A stretch of DNA of 64,000 bases from Apus apus (GCF_020740795.1 NC_067284.1:94355440-94419439); one strand, 5' to 3'. Shown: positions 1-12,376, counted from the first letter of the stretch. Notes: generated by a model from the sequence alone, not told the origin. Numbers and translations are program-made.

Positions 1-3000
1 ACTTACAACTTCGTAAGAACAAAGACTTACTCTTATAATCTTGGGCATAAATTTTGCAGGCTTCACACAACAAGTCAAAATTTTAAGTATGCTTAAATAT
101 AATAAGCAATGACATTTGAAACATTAAATGAGGTCCTTTAATAAAGTGAATTAACATCTTGAGTTCATGCATAGAAATTCTCCTGGAAGAGTTTAATAAC
201 ATCATAAGCACTATGAACACTGGGGGCAGAGGAATGAGGAGAATTTGGGGAATATAATATTTATTTAAAAAACAAATAGTAATAGAACAACAGGAAATAA
301 AGGGAAACACACAGGAAAAATCTCAGAAATTAAGGATTTAAAAGATTATGTATTTGCTAGCTTCCATATTTTTCATACCAACATTACAATGAAAAAAAAA
401 CCTCAAGTCCAATTTTGGATGCAATTCTGAGTTATATGAATGTGCTACTGCACGGTGTCACTATCAGACATTACTCTAATTGGACTTCCATCACTAAACT
501 TACAATATTCTAATTTACTTTACACCTTTACACCTGATTGTGTCATGAAAGTCTCCCTGCTGCCTAACTGAATGACATTCAATTTCTGATGTCTTGAAAT
601 AAGATCTGTTTCAATCCCACCAAGGCTGAATGGCTATCGATTGTTAAAAAAGAGAAATGGGAGGCTGCCTGTCTTGCTGGAACTGAGCTATGTCAGGTAT
701 TCTGGCAGTTTGAGTCTGTCACAGCGTCTTAGACTGGAGATACACCTTTACAAAATCATAGTTAAGCCCCTGATTAGCTGCCTTTTGTTTTCACACCCCT
801 AATAAATATTGCCAAACAACACATTTTAAGTATTTATGTCATGTACTAATCCTTACTTATATGCTTAATAAAAATATACTTATTCTGCTTTTTAGTGCTA
901 CTTTTTCTGTTCTACATAAACTGTCTTCCCTTTAGATTCTGAAAACTGTAGGTGAATTTCTTGTATTACATAAATACTTACTATAAGACAAAATTATTGA
1001 CTTGACAGTTAGTTCACTATGCTTTCTTCATGACTGGTTTAATTTTCAGAAATATTTTCTTGCATTTGCCATCCTAAGAGGTGTCAAAAAAGCAGACCAT
1101 TTTTATCATACAGCACATTTATCTCCTACAAGATTTAAAGAAGACTGTTTCAACATCCCATTTGGTAGGGCAGGTATCTGTAAAACCAGTGAAACAAGTT
1201 TTAAATCTATTAAAATCCAGGCTGAATTCAAGATTTTTTTAGTCTATTAGCCTACCCCTAAGAAAGTCTTTTTATGGATTATTTTTTTTTAATTATGCTA
1301 CAATTAGAACTAAATGGTGTAGAAGAAAGCCCTCCTCAGCACTTAACGCCGATAATCAACAAGACTTTTTAAATCAGAGATGATAAAATAAGATTTTTCA
1401 AAGGCAGCTTTCAAAAACGTGGGGGTTTTTTCCCTCTCTAGGTCTGCTTAGGCATCCTAGGTGTTTCTTACTGGCAGCTACTGTACCAAGGATTTTAGCC
1501 AAATGCCCACTCTAATGATGAAGAGTAAACCAGAGAAATGCAACTAAAAAGGAATTCAGCTCATATGAAGAGGTTCTTCTCAGACAGATGGTGGAAATAA
1601 GGAAATGCAGATCATAGAACAATGGCTTATAGCAACAAAATGTATAATGTAATACAGTCTTCCTAGCTGCTTTGATACTTTCCGTGGTATTGTAGTGCAT
1701 ATTACTGATGGTCACGTTATTATTGATTGCCACTTTTTAACAGACAAGACTACAGTCTACATCAACATAGTAACCAGGGCAAAGCATTAACCAAAGTATC
1801 ATCCCAATTACTTTTCACTTCCCTGTGCTTTTTGCCACTGAAAACAAATTCTCAACTGGTATTGCATCCTGCTGTAACTTGGAAATGAGGGCAGGGAGCA
1901 AGGTGGGGAATGGGAAATAAATAATTTGCATAACAATGCATTTAGCTTAATTTTACCATTAGAACCACACGTGCTTTAATTTGGCTCTCACAGCAGTCAG
2001 AGCCAACCCCTGACTCCCTGCAGGTAGGAAATGACACATACCTGCCAAATCCAGAGGAATATATGTGTACATCTTTATTTTTATTCTTTTAATTTTGCAG
2101 TTCCATGGGCAACTCTCCATTGCTTTAGTAATCTCCACTAGTTTGCTGGTTAATGCTGACATTCAGATAGGAAATAATGAAAAACTTGGTACCAATTATA
2201 CCATAGTCCATGTTAAGAATATGCCTTGAGGGGGTAGAAAACAAACCACCAGGAGCTACTGCACTTTGTAAGCAAAAGCTTCTCTCCACTCATTAGAGGT
2301 AGAGTAGTACATTTCAAAGTTATCCACTTTTACTCATAGTTTCTTCACGTTTGAAGGCTATTAAGGCACTTAACATAGTCCAGGAAAGCCACAGCCCTGC
2401 ACAAACAAAACACATATTAGGCCCAATTATTCAACTATCGTTATCTAACTGTGCTTTATTTTCTTTCATAGTCGTTACCTAATTCAGAACAAGACTAGGA
2501 CGGAGGAAACAAATAAAAGCTTGTTATATTATTATAAAAGATTATTTTCAAAGTCGTAACAGATTACACTAAATCCTGATGAAATGCGTAGCAAGTTGCA
2601 AGTAACCAGGCAGTCACTGGCTGTACACAGGTAAAACGGCGACACCCAGTGGGAAGAATACTACATAAACCCCCTCCTTTAAAGGAAGTAGGAAGAAATT
2701 CTATCCTCTCCAGGTTTGTTTTTGGTTTTTTAACAATAAAACTACTCTCTAATTTGGGGATCTGTAGATTAACTTTGGGAAAGAATGGAGAAGCATCTCT
2801 GTTACAGAAAAATAATGTTGCATCCAACTGTACTCAGCTTCAAAGACTTTTTATGCTGCTTTATCCTTGCTACAGCTTAGCCCCAAATGTATTTTATTAT
2901 GTCCCAGGCTCTCCGTAACATCCCATACAGCCTTTAAAGAATTTCCTGCATTAAAATAAGAAATTATACCCATTTTGTTCCATAGAGGTGAGGCCAAGTG

Positions 3001-6000
3001 AGAATTTTTTAGGCTCCAACACACTGGCATTTTAAAAATGAAATTTTAGCATTCTTTACAATCAATGTTTTCAGTCAAGTGCTCAACCCTTGAAAGCTAT
3101 AAAAAAGTTTTATTTCTAATCTTTCCACTAACTGTGCTACAATATTATGAAAACCTTTATTACTCCATAAATGTACCCGTTTTTTTGAACTACCATCAGA
3201 AGTGTGCATTCTCCAGCAGATGGCTTGAACTGTAACTAATGAGCTCACAGGAGCCTGAACTGGAAATGTTGGAAGGCCAACACAGCAAGCCACAGGCTGT
3301 GTAACCGAACTGCTGCTAAATTGAACTGTGTCATAGTGTTTGCCTTGGGACCCCAAGAAACCACAGAGAACAGCAGCAGCAGGTAATGCGAACAGGACTT
3401 ATCCTTTTCTCTCCTCCCTCCTCCCCAGAACTAGAGGTGTGGGTTTTTTTGTAAGGAATAAGACTCTGCTCACCTGTACAATTTACTAGAATGTAGGTTG
3501 ATCGTGCTTTTTCAGCTTTAACTGGCAATACTGTATTTGTCAAGCTTCAAGCAAGCACCAACTACATCAAACTAATGGTTATGTAGAAATTAATCAAAAT
3601 TTTGGAATATAAGCTTATAATATTTTTTTCCATTCTCAAAACATAAGGATTCAACAGACTATTCCACCACCTCAAAAGTTCAGGTCATACTCCTCTGTCC
3701 TTTAATGAGCATATACGTAGTATAATGCTTACAGTTCATTTAGACCAGAGTAAAGGGGGAAAAAAGGCATAGGTGAGTGTCCAAGCATAAATTCACAAAA
3801 AAAAAATCAAGCATAAGTTTAATCTTGTATTTATTTAGATTTGACAGTAAGCACAATATATTTTTACTTTTCAAGCTGAAAGAGAAACATAAATAAACTG
3901 AGCTCTGAACAATCTCCATTAAAACAGAAAGACACAGATGTATGTGGGGTAAAAAAAAAAAAAAGTTTTGTTTTTTTTTGTTTTTTTTTTTTCTAATGGG
4001 TAGACCTCATCCCAGATTCTAAAGCTCAACATAATCAACCTGTTTTCCACAGATCATGTAGCACAGTTAAAAACTCTTCTGGGTAACAGGCCTTTCATCT
4101 GACCTCAGGGCAGCAGGTAAGCAAAGTACCATTCCTAAAAAAGCCCCACTTGAGCCAGAGTGCACACAGATATCACTTGATTTGAGCCAGAACTGCCCCA
4201 CAGCTTTAACTGACAGGCCTTGGACGTGGCATTGTCCCTCAGGAGCACAAGAGCGTCTCTTCTCCCATCTCATCCTCCTGGAGAGGGCAGCTGGTTCTCT
4301 CCAGACACAAGCAAGAAGCCAGCCATCCTGCCGAGGCCAAGCCTTGCCTGAAGGCCTCCTGCCAGACCACCTGACAGAAACCAAAGGTCACAGAACACCG
4401 GCACCGGGCTTTGGCACTTCTAGCCCACAGAGAGACCCACGCTTCATCTTTTCGCTTCCTGATTGCATTGGAATGGCTGTATGGATGAACCAAATTTACA
4501 CTCAAAACATATGATGCAACGTGTATTGCAATATTATTAAAATAATACGCGTTACTAGTGGAATTCTCGCATGAAGCATACTATAAAAAAAAAATGGGGA
4601 GTAATTTTCTTAAATATGGCACATTATTTCATGTCCCATGTATGTAAGCTTCTGACATCCATAATGAGACAAGAGTTTCTCTGCTTATAGATGAATGCCT
4701 CAACTCATATATTTAGCACAAGTATCATTCTGTACCTTCCCTATCCCTCATGACTATGTCTTCAGGGTGTTCTGTAACTGCTAAGTATCTCCCAAAGCAC
4801 ATTTTAATTCTAGACACATAGGATACCGAAGAGTCAAAGCACAGAGTTTGCCTATCATTAGGAAAAAAAAAAAAAGTAGTTTTGTTTTTTTAAAATAGGT
4901 AGCTGTCTTTTCTAAATGTGATTTTTACAAGAACAGATGACAGCCAAAACTTTTGTTGATCTACAGTTGAAAAAAAAAATATTTAAAACAAACAGGATAA
5001 AAAAGACTGCAAGATATTGCTTAATTATTGAAGAGAAAAACATCTCTAAGTGCTCTTCATGTAATACAGGGCTTTAGCAAATGTAGCTCTTTCCAGTAAA
5101 TAACAACTTAGAAAAAAAAAGTTTCTATGAATGACTGATTTCAAAAAAAACTCTGCATTTGGATTATATGCCTGTTTGTTTTCTGTCATTCTACGTAAGC
5201 AATAAGCTGAAATCACTGAGCATTCACAATGACAAGAGCACAATTCTACACAGTTTAATCCTAAAACTGCATCAGCAGCACTACTGCCAAAACAGAGTAT
5301 CTGTATTACACAACAGCCTACATCTTCTAAAAGTGCTCCCAGGTAGGGACAAATATCTTGAGATACCTTCACTTCCAAACTAGACAGTAAGCATCACCTT
5401 ACAACTGCAGATTCTTTACTGACTGGAACACTCTATTACATCTACATTCTTTGCGGTGAGGGCTTCGTCATACACCGGTATCACTGGCATATTATGTACA
5501 ACTTGGCACTTTTAAAAGAGACCAAATTCTGCTTCCTTGGACAGATGCAAATATTTTTATTCCATAAATTCACTTTCCCTGCATTTCTGGAAAAGAAAAA
5601 CATGATTAAAGCCGGTAGAATATACTGTATATTTTAGCTGCTAAATAAAACTATTAATGTTACATGGTGTAAACAGTACTCCATGATGTAAACTTCTGTG
5701 AACGTACTATTAACACGCAGTCTTTTATTGCTATAAAGAAAAAAACAAATGCAACAGTTATGACAACATGCATGTTTTAGTCTATATGACAGTGTGGCAG
5801 TTTAAAAGCGGGATACATATTCTTAAAATGGGTGAAGAACAACTGCTCTACAATGTGTAATTTTAGTATACAGATTATGGAACTATGGATTATAGAACTA
5901 CAGATTATAAAACTATTTTATAACTTTAAAAGAACCCTCTCAAATTACCTAGTCATCTGTCTTCCTTTCATCAAGTTCAATCTATTCCTTAGTGACAAGA

Positions 6001-6932
6001 GTATATTTAGAACTTTATTTGACTCATCATACAATTGCATGAGTGTTCTCTTTTACTTAAGATACTTAAATACACTAGCATAGCATATGGAAAATTACTA
6101 AGGTCATTCAACATTTGACAACACAGGAGAAAATCACAGTGGAAATACTACTGCAGCAGCAAGAAGACTGGACAAGCCGTTACAGAACTTTTCTCTATTT
6201 TTTTTCCAAACAATTCCAATGGTAAAATTTAGCTGCCTGAAAACGCCAACATGACATTTCAGCTTAGTGATAGAGAGTAACAAACCACACCTTAACGCAT
6301 AAGCAGGAAATTCGGAGTTCTTTACTTCTGGGCAAAGAAAGAAAACAAAACATCAGGACAATGGATGACTGAAGTATGGGAAAGAGAAAAAAACAAAACA
6401 AAACAAAAACCACCAAACCAATAAACTGTTTCAAAGGAGCTTTTACCAACCTAGAAGGGCAGCTTCCTTCTGCATTCACTCTCCTCCACCACATGGCTGA
6501 AAAACGCTTTTGTTAAGAGTGCTCATGTCAGGTCAGCACCGCCTACGAGGTTCCCCCTACCTGCAGGCGCTACCTCAGGCCGCCCCTGCGCGGGAGCGGC
6601 CCCCGCAGCGCCGGGCGAGCCCGCGGGACGGGGCACCCCTGGCGGCCCCCGGGCGATGCTGCGCGCACCGGGCCAGGGGCGGAGCTGCCGCAGCGGCCAG
6701 CTCGGCAAGAGATCCCCCGAGAGAGCTCCCAGCTTTGCCCTGCCCCTGCAGAGCCGCCCCTCCCGGCCGCCCGTCCCGCTCCCCGCGGCCTCCCCGCAGC
6801 CCAGGGCGCGGCGGCCGCGGCCGAGCGCGGAGCCCCCACGCACCGCCCAAAGGCCGCCCCGCGCTCCATCCGGGGCGGGCGGCGAAAAGGCGGCGGCCCC
6901 GCCCAGCTCGGCGCCTCGGCCTGGAAGCGTTA
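1..6932 (-). other. EPM2A: EPM2A intron 1 (partial; runs off the left edge)
   Basis: This stretch follows the exon 1 splice donor on the minus strand, so it should be the 5' part of EPM2A intron 1. I looked for the second laforin exon, which completes the carbohydrate-binding module, and did not find a recognisable peptide on the minus strand. The DNA is AT-rich, with scattered A/T homopolymers (for example around 3950-3995 and 4861-4875) and one 3 x 15 bp tandem repeat. The short open frames here show no family signature and look like chance. Assignment as intron rests on the donor and on human gene structure; an unannotated exon of another gene cannot be excluded by eye. Confidence 0.75.
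5873..5917. repeat. 3 x 15-bp imperfect tandem repeat
   Basis: Three consecutive 15-bp units (5873-5887, 5888-5902, 5903-5917) share the pattern GATTATNRAACTAYN, with a few substitutions between copies. It is a small AT-rich minisatellite within EPM2A intron 1. No function is indicated. Confidence 0.8.
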
Positions 6933-6933
6933 C

Positions 6934-7195
6934 CTTCCCAGAGGCAGCGGCCGCCCTGCCGCCGGAGGAACTTGTACCAGAAGGAGCCGGCGGCCTCCTC
7001 GTCCGGCAGCGCCACCTCCGCCAGCCACAGCGCCGGCTCCTGCGCGGGCAGCGGGGCGCTGGGCCGCGCCGGCTTCATGGGCACGGCGCGCTGCGGGTCC
7101 CACTGGCCCAGCTCCGGCCGCGAGCCGGCCACCAGGAGCTCGCCGCCGCCCTCCGCCGCGCGGGCCGGCAGCACCAGGCCGAAACGGAACAGCAT
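6934..7195 (-). CDS. EPM2A: Laforin, coding exon 1 (glycogen phosphatase, N-terminal CBM20 part)
   Basis: Laforin is a cytosolic dual-specificity phosphatase that binds glycogen through an N-terminal CBM20 module and removes phosphate from it; with the E3 ligase malin it limits insoluble polyglucosan (Lafora disease gene in people). The start MLFRFGLVLP resembles human MRFRFGVVVPP. Recognisable CBM20 stretches are GSRPELGQW (Trp32), QEPALWL and FWYKFL (Trp73, Lys75, equivalent to human Trp85 and Lys87). The ATG at 7195-7193 has a GCC context. The exon ends ...LWE plus one base at 6934, followed by GTAACG, a phase-1 donor at the same point as human exon 1 as I recall it. It encodes 87 codons plus one base, about 13 fewer than human; the loss lies mainly in the loop before FWYKF. 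The phosphatase domain is off-window. Antisense frames are shadows. Confidence 0.95.
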
Positions 7196-7304
7196 GGCGG
7201 GCAGCGGCGCCGCTCTGCCGATCCTGGGGGCCGCGGGCCGCGCTGCCGCCGGGGCCGCGCTTCCGGCGGGGGAGGGGCGGGACGCCGGGAGCGGGCCCCG
7301 TGCC

Positions 7305-7334
7305 GGCCCCGGCCCCGGCCCCGGCCCCGGCCCC
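7305..7334. repeat. (GGCCCC)5 hexanucleotide repeat in the EPM2A promoter / 5' UTR
   Basis: Five perfect GGCCCC units on + read as GGGGCC x5 on the transcribed minus strand, 110-139 bp upstream of the laforin ATG. The same hexanucleotide is the one that expands in human C9orf72. Its G-tracts on the minus strand could form a G-quadruplex. Whether it falls inside the 5' UTR depends on the unmapped transcription start. Confidence 0.9.
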
Positions 7335-7440
7335 CGCCCCGCCCGCGCACTTCAGTTCGCGGGGTGGGTGATCAGTGTCCGAGCCGGGGCGGCTGGCGGG
7401 GAGCTCCGGCAGGGCTCTCCCCGTGCAGTGTTTTAGGGTG

Positions 7441-9246
7441 CTTGCCTGCCCGCAGGCGGGTAACTGAGGAGTCTTCCTCGCCAAACTACCCGTGGGAGCT
7501 AAAACAGCTAACCCGGCTAATATAACCAGAGCGCAGAGTTATCTCTGCTGGTAAATACCAGGTTTCCACGTTGCAAAACGCTACACTGACTTTAGCAAGT
7601 GAGGAGTATTGCCTCATTAAATGAGACTACAATTACTCCTGAGAGCCCAGACTTAATTTAGGGCAACAAACACATCATTAAATAGCTGCTGAATGCACAG
7701 CATTACAAACAAGGTTTAGCCTCATGTGACGCTGCTGCCCACGGTGTCTGTGTTCTCTGCAGACAAGCGACCAGTCGCGGTAAGACCAGAAATGTGAAAG
7801 ACCGGGGGAGCTTAGACAGCTTTTTAAAAAATTCTCTAGCTCCAAAATGCACGCATTCTGTTTTGCTCTTCTGTTATTTGGCAACTCCTACATGTTCAGG
7901 GTTTGCAGGCAGCAACTAAGAAAGAGGGTGCAATTCAGGTATTTAAAAGGCAGTCCTTGTCTGAATACACTCATTTCAGAAGAATTAAAGGACAGAAACG
8001 GGGCAGTGGTACTTTATTTAGGTCAAGTTCTGGGAACAGGATAATGGGCTTTCAGTGAGTCAAATCCTGTCTCAAAAGATGTCTGCTTGTTCCTTGTGTT
8101 CAGGGGTCTTGACACACTGAAGAGTATGTACTGCCAAATTTAAGAGTATTTCAGTTGTGTTTCAGATAGTCGACCCATTTACCATACACATTTATTGTAG
8201 TGTTTCTGGCAATACAGAATGTAACAGTGAACTTTGGGATTTTGAAGTTCAAGCTTGGCAGCAGCCCTAAAAGCTCCCCAGCATACTGTGTCTATGTAAA
8301 ACCATGTACTTGGCTTCCTTGTGCCTGTAAGTACCTGAGTCCTCATCTTAGACCTGTAAGAGCAGGAGTTTCTATTGGTGAATGCTACCAAGTTGTGGAC
8401 TGAGTGAGGGCTGTAGACAGGATAAAAGGGTTCTTTCTTGTAAGATCTGAGACTGGTGAGCTGTAAGTACTTTAAGGTTTGGGTTTAAGCTCAGAACCAA
8501 AGGCAAATGTGCCAGATTTGCATAATCTATGAATTTGTCATCTCTAAACTGGAATTCTAGGTAAAGGCAAGGTGGGAGGCAAGATGTTCTGTTTGCCGTT
8601 ATTGTTTGGGATTGCAAGGAGCTGAAGAAGTACTTCCACTGTTGGGCCATTGTCATAACCCTAAATTCACCCCAAGCCTCCTAAGGAATTAATAATAAAC
8701 TCATTTCCTTTGCCAAAATCATCCTTTATCCTAGTACTGTCCGACCAGTGTTCTTCCTCTGCAGCCCTCAGCAGTATTCTCAAACCTAAAAGCCTTCCAT
8801 ATAATCCAGTCATTTTTACAGCTACAAAAGTAAACTTGACCATTTTCTTTTTTCTGTTTTGTTTTGTGTTTTTTTTCCCCCCTTATATTCAGTTCCGATT
8901 CCAACTTGGCAGGCCTTACAGGTCTCATCAAAAAGCTTCGGCATAAAGGGGCCAAAACCCTAATAACTTGCTTTTAACAGTCCCAGAAACTATTAACTGT
9001 TCATTCTTGTGGGAACAAACAACCATCTTAGTGGTCCCTCCAGACTGTAAAAATAAACATTGTGCCATTATGTTCTTAATACCTGCTTAGGATCTAGCAA
9101 TATATCTTACATCTGCAGTATTGTTCGAGTGTAAGCCTTGACCTACCTCAAAATCTAGCAACACGGTGGTGTTTAGTGCCAATTTTATTTTAGAGCCTTC
9201 AATTTATTGTCTGGTACCATCCCAGGTCTTTGTCAGTGCTGACTGT
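7441..9246. other. Intergenic, upstream of EPM2A
   Basis: AT-rich unique-looking sequence between the EPM2A CpG island and the solo LTR. It has several short chance frames (for example 7847-8044 on +, 8372-8656 on -) and a T-rich run around 8846-8880. I see no splice-bounded coding exon, RNA gene or recognisable repeat. A divergent non-coding transcript from the CpG island would run through here but cannot be shown from sequence. Confidence 0.6.
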
Positions 9247-9251
9247 GTTTC

Positions 9252-10262
9252 TGGGGTGGGTTGACCCTGGCTGGATGCCAGGTGCCCACCAACACCTCTC
9301 TGTGGGTCGAGGTAAGGACAGGAAGAGATCCGTCATGGGCAAAACAGACTTGACTTGGGGAAAGTTAATTTATTACCAATCAAATCAGAGTAGGATAATG
9401 AGAAATACAAAATCTTAAAACATCTTCCCTCTCATCTCTTCCTGCCTTAGCTTTACTCCCAAAATCTCTACCTCCTCCCCACCAGCAGTGCAGGGGGATG
9501 GGAAATGGGGGTTGCAGTCAGTTTGTTGCACGTCATCTCTGCTGCTCCTTCCTCTTCAGAGGGAGGACTCCTCACACTTTTCCCCTGCTCCAGCATGGGG
9601 TCCCTCCCATAGAAGACAGTCCTCCACAAACTTGTCCAACACAGATCCTTTCCACCAGGTGCAGTCCTTTGGGAAGAGTCTGCTCCACTGTGTGTCCCCC
9701 ATGGGATCACAAGTCCTGTCAGGAGCCTGCTTCAGTGTGGGCTCTTCTCCACAGGCCCATGGGTCCTGCCAGGATCCTACTCCAGAGTGGATTTCCCACA
9801 GGGTCACAGCCTCCTTCAGGCTTCCACCTGCTCCATTGTGGGGTCTTCCACAGGCTGCTAGTGGATATTTGCTCCACTGTGAACCTCCATAGGCTGCAGG
9901 GGGACAGCCTGCCTCATCATGGTCTTCACCATGGGCTGCTGGGGAATCTGCTCCAGCACCTGGAGCACCTCCTCTCTGTCCTTCACTGGCCTTGGTGTCT
10001 GCAGAGCTGTTTCTCTCACATGTTCTCACTTCTTTCTCCAGCTGCAATTGCTGTTGCAGAGGGCTTTTTTCTTCCCCTTAACTAAGTTATCCCAGAGGTG
10101 CTGCCACCATTGCTGATGGGCTTGGCCTTGGCCAGTGGTGGGTCCGTCTTGGAGCCAGCTGTCATTGGCTCTGTCAGACACGGGAGACTTCTAGCAGCTT
10201 CTCAACGAAGCCACCCCTGTAGACCCCCTGCTACCAAAACCTTGCCACACAAACCCAATCTA
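9252..10262 (-). mobile_element. Solo LTR of an avian endogenous retrovirus, minus orientation
   Basis: About 1.01 kb with a base composition unlike its flanks. Its + strand opens with GGTTGACCCTGGCTGGATGC and closes near CCAAAACCTTGCCACACAAA; both blocks match an LTR family I remember from neoavian genomes. Read on the minus strand it contains AATAAA (9369-9374 on +) near its 3' end, as expected for R-region polyadenylation. The 5-bp GTTTC occurs immediately outside both ends (9247-9251 and 10263-10267), a candidate target-site duplication. The interior is a series of degenerate repeats around CTGCTCCA and CCATGGG motifs, which keeps frames open (163 codons on - at 9556-10047; 195 codons on + at 9498-10085). 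There is no gag, pol or env sequence, so this is a solo LTR. The exact family name needs a repeat library. Confidence 0.8.
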
Positions 10263-12121
10263 GTTTCTAATTGACTAAACAGGGAGAATTGTATGAAAAA
10301 GACGGATTGTTTTTCCTCGGCATTAGTATCCAAGAAGGCACTCTAGACTTCGCAGGCTCTGCAATAATCAGTTACTTCATGGGATTTCTCCTAAATTGTA
10401 CTTGAAAGGCCTAGCCGTATGTAATTTCCAGCTAATTAGCCTTTATGTCTGGTTTATTATTCAAAATTTGTGCAGATGGTGCAAATTTCATAGGAGGAAT
10501 CACTGAGGCTGTGTACCAGCTGTAACATCAACTGCTTAATTGCTGTAGCTAAAAGCATTCTAAGGAAAAATTTGAATGTCCAGAAATCGGAGCTGTGATG
10601 ATATTTATCTACACATAAAACATAGTTAAGGCATTTTCTGTTGCTGTGCACTAAAATTTTGCAGAATCATAAATTTAACTTTCTTCATAGGGCCCTACGA
10701 AATACTGATCCTGAGATTTTTTGTTCATACAAATCCCATTGCTGTGGATGATTAACCAGTTAGGAAATACATATTTTTCTTATGCTGCAGAAGTCCCTCT
10801 GATTTATTTTACTGTCTCTTCCTGGCATAAAGTAATTCTGGTATTTTTCTGAACTCAAAGTTTTGAACCATTTGTTACATTCAGGAAACTTGGACAAAGT
10901 ATTACTGGCTGAAATTACAATAAAGACACTAATCAAGAAGTCTGGCAGTATACAGCCATCTAAAATTCAGTTTTCCAAGTGGAAAACCTCATTTTTCTTT
11001 ACAATTTTCTAATTTTAAAATATTATTTATTTCTACTAGGCACAGAAATAGCACACAGTTACCTGAACAACGTGAACACTACTAAAATGACAGATGAACT
11101 TAATACTTCCATGTAGGGGCAGCTATTGTCTGTAGTGTACATGTTCTTTACTGATTACAAACTTTTACACCAAGGGTCAGTTTGCTGCTTGGCAGAGCTC
11201 TATCTGTTGTTGCCTTACAGTGATCTCAAACGATGATATTTCCAAGTAGGGAAATCTGTAGTGAAGAATTTGAAAAACAAAATCAAAACAAATACTGAAA
11301 GGATCTGGTTGGAGAAGGAAGGACGGGTGTGGGGGATGTCCCTGATTGCAAGTTGTGGGTGATGTTTAGATTAGCTGTGCTCCTTCCTAGACTTGCCTTT
11401 CTGCCCTTTTTAGGTAATTTTCTTTCTTGTAAAGATAGAGAAAGTGTTACTGCAATTTCCAAATGTTTGTGCTAATTATAGACTAGAGAAAGGCAGCACA
11501 CTGCACAGTCTTGCTTGTAAAGCTGATTTAGATGTATTAGTGATTTGGGGAAAGTGTTCAATGCTGAAAAATTTAGACAGCCTGTGTTTCTTCAAAGAGA
11601 TGGAACTAAATATAAAAATAACTGGTTTAATGCAAAGAATTTAAGTTAGCTCTTTTGAGAGTTGATCGTGTTGATTAATAATCTAACGTAGTCAGTGATC
11701 TATGGACCCAAACATTCTAACTGAAGTCTGTCCTTCTCATGATCGTTCTGATAGAAGTACAATCGAATGCTTTCACTGTTCTAATTTGACAGCAGCCAAG
11801 AAAAGCTGAGATTTTATCTTTATAGTCTGAAGAGAGAAAGAAGACTAAGCAATTTAAGAACCTGTTACTAGATAAGCAGTGCTATTCTCATTTTTTAGTT
11901 TTAGGTGCTGTGTCAGAGCAGAGAGAACTGCATGAACTGTTTTAGGTGCTTAGTGCTAGTAGCAGCCTTTTATGCAGTCTAAGCAATGTAAGTTCTGGCA
12001 TGACTGACCATTTTAGGAGTTGCTTTGGAGAATTATATTGTAATAAAAGGTAGGACACTGCAGGGCATTATTTTCACTTTTGCACAGGGTTTTGTATAGT
12101 GTGTTTCCTTAACAAAACCAA

Positions 12122-12173
12122 GCAAAAACAAAACAAACAACAACAACAACAAAAAAAAACCCAAACAAAAAAA
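12122..12173. repeat. A-rich (CAA)n low-complexity tract
   Basis: A run of CAAAA, CAAA and CAA units followed by nine A's and more CAAA, with no G until the end. It could be an old retroposon tail or simple slippage; no flanking element is recognisable. Confidence 0.75.
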
Positions 12174-12364
12174 GTTTGTTATTTTTAGAAGTAACTAGGC
12201 AGCATAAACATGCAATAACAGTACAGTAAACATTACAGGAACACATACAGGAATAACTGTTCTAGTATGTTTGTTCTTTCAACATTCAGTAAAAATAAAA
12301 AGCCATCTCTGCATCTTCCCCAGCCTCAGGTGTCTTGGAAGCTGGAAAAAATCCCAACATACTT

Positions 12365-12376
12365 CCACCAGAGGGC
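12365..12376 (+). promoter_or_regulatory. CTCF-like core motif
   Basis: CCACCAGAGGGC fits the core consensus CCASYAGRKGGC at all 12 positions, followed by CC. CTCF cores at intergenic positions between unrelated genes often act as insulators or loop anchors. A 12-bp match arises by chance at low frequency, so occupancy is inferred, not shown. Confidence 0.45.

Larger units (their letters stand above)
6540..7440 (-). promoter_or_regulatory. EPM2A: CpG-island promoter of EPM2A
   Basis: A sharp switch from AT-rich to very GC- and CpG-dense sequence begins near 6540 and ends near 7440, covering laforin exon 1 and the DNA upstream of its ATG. There is no clear TATA box. Visible elements include GC-box-like runs (around 7269-7281 and 7331-7345) and an ETS-like core, CCGGAAGC on the minus strand (7259-7266), about 65 bp upstream of the start codon. 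This is typical of a dispersed-initiation housekeeping promoter. The exact start site cannot be fixed from sequence. Long open frames on both strands across the island (for example 6510-7436 on +) come from the shortage of stop codons in GC-rich DNA and are not called as genes. Confidence 0.85.

Noticed and set aside
6510-7525. Long + and - open frames (up to 308 codons) across the EPM2A CpG island
   Set aside because: They overlap laforin exon 1 in other frames. GC-rich DNA has few stops, and the products are Arg/Pro/Ala-rich low-complexity sequence with no domain.
9488-10085. 195-codon + frame and 163-codon minus frame within the LTR
   Set aside because: Both lie wholly inside the LTR and reflect its internal degenerate repeats. 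No retroviral protein motif is present.
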